NCBI GenBank assembly: GCA_963780345.1
Contig: CAWABU010000002.1
Coordinates: forward strand, 806,001-870,000
Reading direction: 5' to 3'
Source: PALSA-693 sp963780345
GTDB taxonomy: Bacteria; Actinomycetota; Acidimicrobiia; Acidimicrobiales; Palsa-688
Length of the DNA stretch: 64,000 bases
The notes below the pieces were generated by a model. The model saw nothing but the letters and a program-made list of their open reading frames with translations. It was not told the DNA's origin and did no database searches. Both the position numbers and the translations under genes were made by a program. Below, piece after piece: positions 17,556-26,345 of this stretch (position 1 is its first letter; each line of letters opens with the position of its first letter).

Positions 17556-20500
17556 TCAAACTAAAAGGCCGGAGGAGCTGTCGTTCGCCAACAGGCGTTC
17601 GATCTCCTCGGCAGGCAGCGCCCGCAAGGTGGAGGTGGTCGTCCCCTTCTCCGCCCACAGGACCTGGTCGACATACTCGGCGACGGCCCGCAGGTGCGTG
17701 ATGATGGTCACCACCCGCCCGCCGGCAGTCTGGGTGTCAAGGACTGACATGGCCTCCGACAGGCAGTCCCCGTCGAGGGACGAGAAGCCCTCGTCGAGGA
17801 ACAGCGCCCCTTGCGGGTCACCCGTGCCGGTCGACATCTCCACCAGCGTCAACGCCAACGCCAGGCTGGCCATGAACATCTCGCCGCCGGAGAGGGTGTT
17901 CGGGTCGCGGCACATGCCGGTGCGCTGGTCGTAGATCTGAAAGTCCTCGGCGAAGCGCAACATGTCACCGGTCATCTCCCCAAGCCGGTCGGCGGCCAGC
18001 TCCAGCAGCTTGCGCTGGCGCCGCTCGATCACCCATTTGGGGAACTTGGCCGGGCTGAGCACGTCGGTGACCTCCCCGAGCGCCTCCAGCAAGGGCGCCG
18101 CCTCGCCGACCGCAGCGTCGAGGCGGGCGGCGACAGGGATTTGACGCGTCGCTTCTGCTAGGTCGCGGCGACCGTCGGCACAACGCGGATTGACCGCGCC
18201 GATCTCCTGGTTGAGTCCCGTCGCGTCGGCGCAGTCGACGCTGCGCAGGGCGTCGTCGCGGGCCTGACGCGACAGGACAGCCGTGGCGTGTGCCGCTTCG
18301 GCCCGCAGCCGGCACGCATCAGCCGCCCGCTCGGCGACCGCCGGCAGCCGGGCCGCCCAGGCGGCCAGCCGATCAACGTCGCCTGCTGTGCCCGGGCCCG
18401 CATCGGGAGGATCCACCTGGGCGGCGATCGCTGCACTAGCGGCGAGTTCCGAGAAGCGCTCGAGAATCACCCGCACCTCGGGCAGCGCCTCGCCTACTTC
18501 CCGATGGCGTTCGCGTTCGGCAGCCGCCAAGCGGTCCACGGCCTGCTGGTGATCGGTCACCGCGTCCTGGCCATCCGACACCAGCTTTTCGGCCGCCCTC
18601 GCCGCCTCGGTGAGTCGGACGAGGGAAACGGCAATACTCTCGGCGCTCAGCGGCAGCGCCGGCGCTGCCACTACTGGTAGGTCGGCGACGGCTCGGTCGA
18701 GGGCGTCGCCCTGGCTGGTCAGGCGCTGCCGATCTGCGTCGAGTGTCTCTAGCCCGGCGGTGACCGCGTCGGCAGCCTGGCGGGAGGTTCCCTCCGCCTC
18801 GGCCCGCTTGGCCGTGGCCGTCTCCAGACCCGTTTTGGCGGCAGTGGCATTTTCCACCGCAGTGGTCAGCACAGCGGTGACCGGGGCCAGGACAGCCGTG
18901 TCGTCGGCGTCGAGGTCGACCTCGACGAGGGTTTCGACCAAATCTGTGTATGCCGAGGCGGCGATGCCACGAGACTGCTCGAGAGCCGCCTCTGCGATAG
19001 TGACCCCTTCGGCGAGAGCATTACGTTCAGCTTCGAGCCGGGTCGCTTCCCTTTCGGCGCTCTTGGCCTTGCTGCGCGCCCCGGTGAGGGCCTTGTTGGC
19101 GGCGTCGAGGTCGGCGGCGACAGGGGCGGTGAAGCCATCGGGGAGTTGCTGGGCGCAGACGGGGCAGGATTCGCCGGGACCAAGACCTTCCGCCGCGCAG
19201 GCCGCCGCGTCGGCCCGCTGCGCTGCGGCGAGAGCTGCTTCGGCCTCCTGGAGCACCCCGGCGGCACCATCGGCGCGGTCCCGAGCCTGCGCGGCGGTCC
19301 CCACGGCGCTCGCGTGCCGGGTGTGGACGTCGTCGACGGTCTTGACAGAAGCAACGACCGCCTGGGCGGTCACCCGGGCGGCGCGCAGCCGGCCGCCGGC
19401 CAACTCGAGGGCGGCTCTGGCGTCGCCTGCGATGCCGTCCAGCCGCTCGGCCTCGGCACGGGCGACGCTCTCCGCCTTTTGCAACCCGGTCAGAGCCCCG
19501 GCGGCAGTCTCGGCGTCCCGGCGCAGCGCTTCGAGGTCGCCTTCATCCTTCCCGATCCGTTCCCGTTCCCGCTCAAGGTTCTCCCGGCTGACCGCCAGCT
19601 TCTCCATCGCCCGTTGAGCGCGGCCGATGCTGGCCGCGTCGCGGCCCTCAACCTGCGCGGTCCGCACGTCGGCATCCAACGCGTCACGGGTGGACTTGGT
19701 CGTGCGGACGTCGGCGGCCAGCGGTTCGATCACCTGCCGGTGGCGGAGGTCCGCTTCGGCCAACTCCCCGATTCGTGTAACTGCGTCGGCAAGGCCGACG
19801 GTGCCGAGCTCGTCGGCGAACGCCCCGAAGGTCCGCTCCAGCTGCTCCTGGCGCTGCACAGTCGCGTCCTGCTCGGCGACGACGCCCGCCGCTTTCTGCA
19901 GGGCCGCCGCCCGAACGGTGAGGACCTCGAGGGCCCCGGAGAGCTCGCCGGCGCGCCCGGCCGGGTCGTCGAGCATACGGGCCCGCTGATCGCGGACCAC
20001 ATCGAGCGCCGGGCGGAGAGTGTTAGTGGCGTCGAGGGCCTGCTCGCGCACCTGGCGGAGCTGCTCCATGCCGAGGATCGACTCGAGCGCCTTGGCCCGG
20101 TCGGTCGCGGAAGCCTTGAGGAGTGTGTCGAACTTGCCCTGGGGCAGCACGACCGACTGCAAAAACTGCTTGTAGGTGAGGCCCACCTGCTTGACGATCT
20201 GATCGTTCACTTCCCGGGCCCCGTCCCAGCGGTTGAGGGTGCCGACCTCGACGAGGGAGTGCATGGCCGCACCCTTAGCCTTGATGACCCGGGTCACCTT
20301 CCAGGTCCGTCCCGCGGCCTCGAAGTCCAGCTCTACGCGCATCTCCTTGGCGCCGTCGGCAATCAGGGCGCTGACGTTCTTGCCATCCCATGTGGTCGCC
20401 GAGTACAGGGAGGCGACGAGGGCCTCGATCACCGAGCTCTTCCCGGCGCCGGTGTCGCCGAGGACGCCCAGCAACCTGTTGCCGGCGAAAGTGACCGTCG

Positions 20501-20558
20501 TCGGCTCAACGCCCCGGTAGGAGCGCAGGTTGGTGAAGCGCACTTCGATCGGTTTCAT
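17556..20558 (-). CDS. sbcC: SbcC/Rad50-like SMC-family ATPase
   Basis: This 1000-residue protein has the full SbcC/Rad50 layout. Walker A is LGDTGAGKSSVIEAL at about residue 34. Two long Ala/Glu/Arg-rich coiled-coil arms surround a zinc hook, CPVCAQQLP, at about residue 465. The C-terminal half has the ABC signature NTLSGGEMFMASLAL near residue 887 and Walker B ALFLDEGFSSLDGD. It forms a complex with the SbcD/Mre11 nuclease for ATP-dependent opening and trimming of DNA ends. The gene is intact, overlaps sbcD by 4 bases, and is the last gene of the nurA-herA-sbcD-sbcC operon. Confidence 0.95.
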   Translation of the reverse strand: MKPIEVRFTNLRSYRGVEPTTVTFAGNRLLGVLGDTGAGKSSVIEALVASLYSATTWDGKNVSALIADGAKEMRVELDFEAAGRTWKVTRVIKAKGAAMHSLVEVGTLNRWDGAREVNDQIVKQVGLTYKQFLQSVVLPQGKFDTLLKASATDRAKALESILGMEQLRQVREQALDATNTLRPALDVVRDQRARMLDDPAGRAGELSGALEVLTVRAAALQKAAGVVAEQDATVQRQEQLERTFGAFADELGTVGLADAVTRIGELAEADLRHRQVIEPLAADVRTTKSTRDALDADVRTAQVEGRDAASIGRAQRAMEKLAVSRENLERERERIGKDEGDLEALRRDAETAAGALTGLQKAESVARAEAERLDGIAGDARAALELAGGRLRAARVTAQAVVASVKTVDDVHTRHASAVGTAAQARDRADGAAGVLQEAEAALAAAQRADAAACAAEGLGPGESCPVCAQQLPDGFTAPVAADLDAANKALTGARSKAKSAEREATRLEAERNALAEGVTIAEAALEQSRGIAASAYTDLVETLVEVDLDADDTAVLAPVTAVLTTAVENATAAKTGLETATAKRAEAEGTSRQAADAVTAGLETLDADRQRLTSQGDALDRAVADLPVVAAPALPLSAESIAVSLVRLTEAARAAEKLVSDGQDAVTDHQQAVDRLAAAERERHREVGEALPEVRVILERFSELAASAAIAAQVDPPDAGPGTAGDVDRLAAWAARLPAVAERAADACRLRAEAAHATAVLSRQARDDALRSVDCADATGLNQEIGAVNPRCADGRRDLAEATRQIPVAARLDAAVGEAAPLLEALGEVTDVLSPAKFPKWVIERRQRKLLELAADRLGEMTGDMLRFAEDFQIYDQRTGMCRDPNTLSGGEMFMASLALALTLVEMSTGTGDPQGALFLDEGFSSLDGDCLSEAMSVLDTQTAGGRVVTIITHLRAVAEYVDQVLWAEKGTTTSTLRALPAEEIERLLANDSSSGLLV

Positions 20559-21859
20559 GCCGGCACCGGCTCTCCGGCAGGACCGGTGTTGCCGTCTTTC
20601 TCCGCGGCAACGAGCCCGTCATCGCCGCCGTCCGCAATGCCGAGCAGCTTCGCCGCCTCGGGAAAGCGAGCAGCCTCGTCGGCTTCGGTGGCCGCTAGCA
20701 GCCGCTCGAAGGTGGCCTGTACTGCTTCTGGCTGGGAACGGCCCACCCGTCCCCGCTCGGCGAGGAAATCGCAGAACAGCTCGTCGAAACCGGGCTGGCG
20801 CTCCGCGGTGGCGTCCCAGGCGGAGAGTGGATGGGTGATGCGGTCGGCGCAGTGCTCCTCGAAGTTGACGATGGTCGAACCGGCGAACAGGCCGGCGACA
20901 GTGTCGTCGATGCCGGGGACGTGGGTGTCGGTGTGCACGGTAACCGCCAGCAACGACGGGCCCATCTTCTCGGCGTTGGCGGCGAGCTCGTCGAGGTTGC
21001 CCGACAAGCGCACGAGCGGCCGGCCGGCGCCGAGGGGCACTAAGTCTACCTTGGCCGCCCGGCCCGGTTGCGCTTCGATCGTGACGACGCTCTTGGCGTC
21101 GCCTCGCTCGCCGAAGTCGAGCTGCAGGGGGGAGCCGGCGTAGCGGCCGACCCGGTTGCTCTGGGCGAGGGCCTGTGGGGCGTGGATGTGACCGAACGCT
21201 GCATAGCTGACCGGGGGCAGATGGTCGATCGCAGTCTCGTAATCGGGTTTGACGGCCGCGTGCGCCTCGGAGCCGGCCAGGTTGGCGCCGGTGACGTGTA
21301 GGTGGGCGGCGAAGATGGCGACGTCATGGGCGCCGTCGAAGCCGTCGAGGAGTCCTTGGGTGAGGACGGCTTCCACCTGCGCTATGTGGTCTCGGTACTG
21401 GCCGGCCCAAAGGGCGCTGTCGGTGCCCGGCTCGATCATCCGGTTAGGGTGCACGTACGGCAGCGGCGCCAGGCGCACCCGCTGGGTGCCCTCGGCGGCG
21501 GGCAGGTCGATGATGCCGCCGTCAGACGCGGGCCGGGCCCGGGCCACGAAGGTGATGCGCCGGGCCGGGTCGACGAGAGAGGCCAGCAGCTCGAAGAGGA
21601 TCGTCGAGTCGTGGTTGCCAGCCAGGACGACCACAGGGGCGCTCCCGCTGAGTCGGCCGAGGGCATCCACGGCGAAGCGGACGTCGCTGAAGTCGGGCCG
21701 GCCCCGGTCGAACAGGTCGCCGGTGTGGACGATGAGGTCGGGCTGGTAGTCGGCGGCAACCGCCACTATCTCGTCGAAAACGGCCTCATGGTCGGCGTGG
21801 CGGCTGACACGGCCTAGCTGCTTGCCGACGTGCCAGTCCGAAACGTGCAGGAGCCTCAT
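20555..21859 (-). CDS. sbcD: SbcD/Mre11-like exonuclease
   Basis: The 434-residue product begins MRLLHVSDWHVGKQLGR (metal-binding D-x-H) and continues with LIVHTGDLFDRGRPD (GDxxD) and VVVLAGNHDS (GNHD). ITFVARARP, FAAHLHVTGAN and AAFGHIHAPQ complete the calcineurin-like two-metal site. The C-terminal capping region is acidic. It supplies the nuclease of the SbcCD/Mre11-Rad50 complex. It starts 43 bases after the herA stop, and its last four bases overlap the sbcC start (ATGA), showing an operon. Confidence 0.95.
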   Translation of the reverse strand: MRLLHVSDWHVGKQLGRVSRHADHEAVFDEIVAVAADYQPDLIVHTGDLFDRGRPDFSDVRFAVDALGRLSGSAPVVVLAGNHDSTILFELLASLVDPARRITFVARARPASDGGIIDLPAAEGTQRVRLAPLPYVHPNRMIEPGTDSALWAGQYRDHIAQVEAVLTQGLLDGFDGAHDVAIFAAHLHVTGANLAGSEAHAAVKPDYETAIDHLPPVSYAAFGHIHAPQALAQSNRVGRYAGSPLQLDFGERGDAKSVVTIEAQPGRAAKVDLVPLGAGRPLVRLSGNLDELAANAEKMGPSLLAVTVHTDTHVPGIDDTVAGLFAGSTIVNFEEHCADRITHPLSAWDATAERQPGFDELFCDFLAERGRVGRSQPEAVQATFERLLAATEADEAARFPEAAKLLGIADGGDDGLVAAEKDGNTGPAGEPVPA

Positions 21860-21902
21860 CGGGTGACCTCCTTGGGTCCTCGTAGGGGTGAGGCGGCCGC
21901 GC

Positions 21903-23801
21903 TCACGCGAGCCTGTTCATGGCGTCGTCGCGAGCCGCAGCGTCGGCGGCCGGGTCGGGTTGGGCCTCGGCGACGCAGGTGGCGTAGCCCGGGAAGGGGA
22001 AGCGCATGGGCAGCGGAGCGGGGACCATCGGCTGGTCGAGGATCATCGTCCCCGGCAGGAACCGCGTCGCCCTGGCCCGCAGCTCCGGAGTCAGGAACCG
22101 GTATTCGCCGGCTTCGCCGGCATCGAGGCGACCCACAACTTTCACCGCGGCGTTGCGGACGATGTTGGCGTCGACGTCGGACGCAGACTGCTGGGCGCCG
22201 ATGAGCAGTACTCCTAGGCTCCGGCCCCGGGCAGCGATGTCAACCAGCACGTCCTTGATGGGGCTGGTGCCGTGCCGTGGGGCGTACTTGTTCAGCTCAT
22301 CGAGGACGATCAGCCGCAGCGGGTCGCGCCCGGTCCCCTGCTTCTCCTCGAAGACGGCGGAGACGAGCGCTCCGACCACGAACCGCTGGGCGCTGTCGTG
22401 AAGGGCGTGGATGTCCACGACGGTGAGGTTCGTCTCCAGCGTCGGCGGGGTCACGCCGAGGCGGATCAGGGGGCCGATTCGGGAGGTCTGTGCGTACAGG
22501 CGGCGCACGAACGCCGAGACGGTCCCCGACGCCACCCGCCCAGTCCATGCCGTCGCGGCGTGTTCATCGTCGTCGGTGACGCGGGCGACGAGGAAGTCGA
22601 CCAGGTCCCCGAAGTTGCGGACCACCGTCCCGTCTCCCGGGCCGCCCGGCGGTCGGGGACGGGCGTAGATTCGGTCGATCAGGTAAGAGGTGTCCGATGG
22701 TGGTTCGCGCAAAACGATCGCGCCTGGCTCGCCGGCGAGGGGAATCGCCCAGCGGGCTAGCTGCACCCGGACCCGCTCCTCGATGAAGCTCAAGTGGTTG
22801 CGCCCGTCGTCGTCCTCGGCGAAGCAGAAGCGCAGCAGACCGAGACGGATGAACTCCTCCGGCGGCCACCCGTAGACGACGGGAGCGCCGTCGGTGCGGG
22901 AGGTGATGCTGTGGACCAGGGCGCCGCCGGAGGCGGCGGGCGCGTAGATGGTGACGCTGGTGAACGGGCCGGGGGCTTCGATACCGAGGGCCGCCCAATG
23001 CTCCGGGTCCTCGGGGCGCAGCGGGTATCGGCTGTTCGGACGGTCGAGGTGTAGCAGGTCCTCGCCCTTTACATTGAAGATCAGTGCCCGGGTGTTAGCG
23101 GCATGGGCGCCGAGGTAGCTTCGTCCGAGCGCGGTCTCAAGCAGCATGTAGAGCAGGAACGTGGCGTAGCTGGTCTTGGTGGCCACTCCGGAGATTCCCG
23201 AGATGGACACGTGGCCCCCCTTGGTGCCATTCACAAAGGAGAAGTCGACCTGGATCGGGTCGCCTGACTGGTCGATCCCGACCGGCAGCGGCTGGTCCAT
23301 CTGGTCGAGGAACAGGGCAGTGTCACGGCTCGAGCCCTTGGCCCTCGACACCGTCGCGCCAGGGGTTGGCTGCACCCAACGTTCGGGGACCGTTCGCAAT
23401 AACTGGACCTCCACCTGCCGGGAGGTGTGACCGGGCATGGTCTTGGCCTGGGCGATGCGGTGGGTGTCGGAGGCCATCTCGGCGCCCTCGATGCGGGCAG
23501 ACGCCTCGACGACGATGCCATAATGGCTGAGCGTCCCGGCGGCGCCGGGCAGCTCGGCGCTGGTGACGACCAGCTCGTCGAGGCCGACGACAGCGTCGAC
23601 GTCAAGGGTGACGAAGAACCGCTGGCTGGTGGCGTCCTGGGACCCGTCGACAAGGCCGACCGGCTGGTCGTCGGGGGGGTTGGGATCCTCCGGCATGGCA
23701 TCAGGCCCGGCGCCGGGGCCCGGCAAGGCAGGTTGGTCGACGGGAATACCGGTGGCGTGGTCGGAAGGGGTCATGTCGGTCACCTCGGGCAGGTCAGGCA
23801 T
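21903..23801 (-). CDS. herA: HerA-like hexameric DNA translocase
   Basis: I chose ATG 23801 because it overlaps the nurA stop (ATGCCTGA). The roughly 632-residue protein has an N-terminal HAS-barrel-like beta region and the bacterial HerA form of Walker A, SISGISGVATKTSYATFLL. LGRSYLGAHAANTRALIFNV follows, then Walker B LIVLDELNKYAP and the sensor-like LLIGAQQSASDVDANIVRN with arginine-finger candidates. The first 60 residues are Pro/Asp-rich and disordered. HerA hexamers pump DNA and stimulate NurA. It sits between nurA and sbcD on the same strand. Confidence 0.9.
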   Translation of the reverse strand: MPDLPEVTDMTPSDHATGIPVDQPALPGPGAGPDAMPEDPNPPDDQPVGLVDGSQDATSQRFFVTLDVDAVVGLDELVVTSAELPGAAGTLSHYGIVVEASARIEGAEMASDTHRIAQAKTMPGHTSRQVEVQLLRTVPERWVQPTPGATVSRAKGSSRDTALFLDQMDQPLPVGIDQSGDPIQVDFSFVNGTKGGHVSISGISGVATKTSYATFLLYMLLETALGRSYLGAHAANTRALIFNVKGEDLLHLDRPNSRYPLRPEDPEHWAALGIEAPGPFTSVTIYAPAASGGALVHSITSRTDGAPVVYGWPPEEFIRLGLLRFCFAEDDDGRNHLSFIEERVRVQLARWAIPLAGEPGAIVLREPPSDTSYLIDRIYARPRPPGGPGDGTVVRNFGDLVDFLVARVTDDDEHAATAWTGRVASGTVSAFVRRLYAQTSRIGPLIRLGVTPPTLETNLTVVDIHALHDSAQRFVVGALVSAVFEEKQGTGRDPLRLIVLDELNKYAPRHGTSPIKDVLVDIAARGRSLGVLLIGAQQSASDVDANIVRNAAVKVVGRLDAGEAGEYRFLTPELRARATRFLPGTMILDQPMVPAPLPMRFPFPGYATCVAEAQPDPAADAAARDDAMNRLA

Positions 23802-24781
23802 CGGGATAAGCGGCCGTCGTGGCCGCCAAACGGTCGGTGTGAAGGCAAGCAACCGACTCGCGTACGGCGCGTACCGCCAGGCCGCCATCGCCGAGCAAGT
23901 GACGCAGGTGCTTCTCCAGGGCAGCAACCGGCTGCAGATTCTGGGGGCGCGCGTGGATCGCGGTGGGCGACCCCGGCGAAGCGGGGTAGCACGATGGTCA
24001 GCTGGTCGGCGAGCCGGATTGCGGCCGCGAGACCAGCATCGGCCGGGACTTCGAGTCGGACGATGCCCGCCCAGGGCGGCGCAGTCGGGGACCGGTCGAC
24101 GAGTCGCAGGTAACAGCTGTAGCGCTCATCGCCGAGACGGAACACCGAGGTGCGCTGTCCACCGGCGAGCGTCTGGATCTGCTGGTGGCGCTCTGGAGGC
24201 AGCAGCACCTTGGCGTGCGTCTTCACGTAGCCGACCAAGTGAGCGGCGCCGAGGGAACGCAGGTTGTTGAGCGGACCGTCAAGCACGGTCAGGTAGCCGG
24301 CCTCGAACAGTTCCCGGGCGAGGATCTGCTCGGCCTGTCGCATCTCCGACTGGAGGCGCTGCACCGGCCCGTCCGGGTCGGTGCGCGGCGTGGACAGGGA
24401 CCGCCACGACCAGCCATCCACATCGGGCAGGGGGCCGGACGCTCCGGACCCCCATATGACTAGCCGGCGCACCCGGCTCTCGGCGAAGGTGGGCTTGCAA
24501 CCGGGGGCGGCTAGCACCGCCCCACAGGCATGCGAACCGGCCGCGCCGCGTGCCAGGGCCCTGGTATCGGGGAGCTCCTGGTAGAGCACGGCATCCGCCC
24601 GGCGGACGCCGTCGACGAATGCCAGGGGCCGCCCGAGGGTGCCGGCGTCCGCCGCCGGGGCGTGCACCTCGAGCGCAGAGCCGTCTTCGGCCAGTTCGCC
24701 GACGGCGTCGACGCTGTCGTCGGGTGTGAACAGATAGGCGGTGTTGTACGCCGCCGCCCACGGGTCCACGTACACGCTCAT
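23794..24781 (-). CDS. nurA: NurA-like 5'-3' nuclease (one frameshift near the 3' end)
   Basis: ATG 24781 overlaps the stop of a 43-residue ORF (ATGA). The protein of about 328 residues has the RNase H-like NurA motifs: LAFVDGVRRADA (first catalytic Asp), TVLDGPLNNLRSL (second Asp), GYVKTHAKVLLP, RSPTAPPWAGIVRLEVPA and VAHRDPRAPQN near the end. A frameshift near 23955 is needed to reach the conserved LQPVAALEKHLRHLLGDGG ending, with TGA at 23794-23796 overlapping herA. NurA degrades 5' strands in a complex with HerA after Mre11-Rad50 has opened the end. Confidence 0.88.
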
Positions 24782-24909
24782 ATTGCCAACCTCCCCGGCG
24801 CGTCGCTCTCCGCCCAGTCCACCGTTCTGGTGCCGTCCAGCCCGAACGTGGAGTGGGCGTCCCCAATTGGCGCGCAGCCGTCTTCGTAGATGTCGAAGAT
24901 GGATATCAC
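24778..24909 (-). CDS. 43-residue ORF coupled to nurA
   Basis: A GTG at 24909 lies a few bases after the strong ribosome site GGGGGAGGAG. The acidic peptide has SIFDIYEDGCAPIGDAHS and TVDWAESDAPGRLAI, and its stop overlaps the nurA ATG. It is either a genuine small subunit or the last piece of an older gene; the good ribosome site favours translation. No family was recognised. Confidence 0.5.
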   Translation of the reverse strand: MISIFDIYEDGCAPIGDAHSTFGLDGTRTVDWAESDAPGRLAI

Positions 24910-24949
24910 ATCACTCCTCCCCCGAGTTCTGTCGACCGGACATGAACTA

Positions 24950-25683
24950 GGTGCTCGTCGCCCCGTCGTGGGGCGAACAGCGGCCTCGGGTGCCCACCGA
25001 CTGTCGACTTGCCGATAGTGCCCGCACGACCCTCGCCCACCACCTTCGGCAAGGACAAACAGTACCGACCAGGGCCGCAGATATAACCAAGTTCGCGGTC
25101 TTGACTCGCCTGGTCGGATTGGCGGCGTCGAAGTGCCGGATGCGATGCCAGTCCCGCGAGGGCATGAGGGCCGAAGACCCCACCGAGCGAGCCGGCTTGC
25201 CCGCGGCACGGTGGGGTCTGGCTTTCCTTTGCCGCGCCGGCTCTGTGCCACCGGTGCTACAACGCTCAGGGCGTGAAACGGTCTCACTCTTGGCATGCCG
25301 TGAAATCCAATCACGGGCCTGTGACACGATCCGCGGCCGGGGCTGGGCCGGCGGTCGGTTGGGGAGCTGCTCCAGGCAAGGGGCGCCAAGTCGGAAGAAC
25401 CGTCCCGGCTAGTTCGAGTAGCCGCCCGCCAGACCGACATCACCAACCGAGCTCCCAGGGTGCTTAGTTCGGCGAAGGTCGACCGGAGGAACTCGGCCGT
25501 GTCCGCGGTGAACCGATCCTGCTCGTACCGGTCCCCGCCGCACGTGAGCGCATCCCCACCGGTCTCGTCAGCCAGCCGGCAGGTCCACAATAGGGTCTGC
25601 CGTAGAGACATTCGCCACGATCGGGCCCCTTTGGGCGGCGCCCAGGGGAAGCGCTTATCAAGATGCAAATCGGCGAAGTGCAT
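24950..25683 (-). pseudogene. Second calcineurin-like metallophosphoesterase (SbcD-like), decayed
   Basis: From ATG 25683 the sequence reads MHFADLHLDKRFPW, LRQTLLWTCRLADETGGDAL, TCGGDRYEQDRFTAD and FLRSTFAELSTLGARLV. This is the N-terminal half of an SbcD-like DNA repair exonuclease, with the second motif changed from GGDLYE to GGDRYE. The GNHD motif is not found and the rest, to about 24950, breaks into several frames. Its ATG overlaps the stop of a 39-codon leader ORF (TGATG), and the shared 70-bp element lies upstream, so it was the first main gene of the nuclease operon. Confidence 0.6.
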
Positions 25684-25802
25684 CAGTCGCACCGGACTGC
25701 CGAGTCGCCGCGCCAATCACATTCCTGTGACCTTGCGGGCTCGTACCAATTACCGCCGCTGGACTGGAACCAGCGGGGCCGAGGTTGACGTGTATCGCTC
25801 AC
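25683..25802 (-). CDS. 39-residue leader ORF overlapping the metallophosphoesterase start
   Basis: GTG 25802 follows a GGGAGG ribosome site at slightly long spacing. The peptide is Trp/Arg-rich (RPRWFQSSGGNWYEPAR) and ends at TGA 25683, overlapping ATG 25683 as TGATG. It has the same position relative to the shared element as the leader ORFs at 16522 and 63790, but no obvious sequence similarity to them. Confidence 0.4.
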   Translation of the reverse strand: MSDTRQPRPRWFQSSGGNWYEPARSQECDWRGDSAVRCD

Positions 25803-25860
25803 TTTTACTTGCCTCCCTACTTCTGCCGACGTTCTTTGCCCGTTGGCGAAGCACTGGAGA

Positions 25861-25931
25861 CCATTGTGAGCTACGAGGCGGTTCCACGCCTCGCCCCTAA
25901 GCGACAGCCTTTTACCTTCTGGCGACAAGGT
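25861..25931 (-). promoter_or_regulatory. Shared regulatory element, copy 3 (nuclease operon)
   Basis: On the minus strand: CCTTGTCGCC, TGTCG 21 bases on, GGCGAG, GGAAC and ACAATGG at 25867-25861. It aligns with the copy at 53595 over 70 columns without a gap. The leader after it contains an ACGGGCAA stretch also seen in copy 1. The leader ORF begins 58 bases after ACAATGG. Confidence 0.75.
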
Positions 25932-25945
25932 CCCGGAGGTGAGGT

Positions 25946-26345
25946 ATGGCGACAACTGCGACGGTGCACGCTAAAGACTTGGCCGAGGAGATCCTGCGGA
26001 CGCAGCTCGAGCCGTCACCTGCGCAGTCGCAGAGCGGCGATCGGTTTACTCCCGTGCGAACCTTCTCGCGGAGGCGCACCGGATCCTCCAGGGTGTGCGC
26101 TTCGCCGGGCCAAAGGAGCGGATCGCGGCCGCGGAGCGAGTTGTGGACCTGGCCGTCGATCAGTCGCTCGACCTGTCGCCACCCGAGGTTCGCCACACCC
26201 CCGTCAGGCTCGTCCGAGCGGACGGGACTTCCCGGCTGCGCCCCAAGGGGATACGAGATCTACACCACCCGGGAACTGCTCGATGCCGAGACGCGACTTC
26301 TCGAAGCCGGCCGGCAGGTCGGCGGTCCTTCGGTCAACCAGGCCA
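25946..26345 (+). pseudogene. MobF (TrwC/TraA-type) relaxase-helicase fragment
   Basis: Two or three frames give RRSVYSRANLLAEAHRILQG, FAGPKERIAAAERVVDLA, VRHTPVRLVRADGT and GYEIYTTRELLDAETRLLEA. This is the linker between relaxase and helicase domains in MobF conjugative relaxases. Both ends are missing, and near 26345 the sequence passes into an IS3-type transposase on the other strand. It shows that conjugative plasmid DNA was part of this region. Confidence 0.6.

Noticed and set aside
18610..21143. Long plus-strand open frames opposite sbcC and sbcD
   Set aside because: They are antisense shadows of high-GC genes; the minus-strand genes have full motif sets and clean overlaps.
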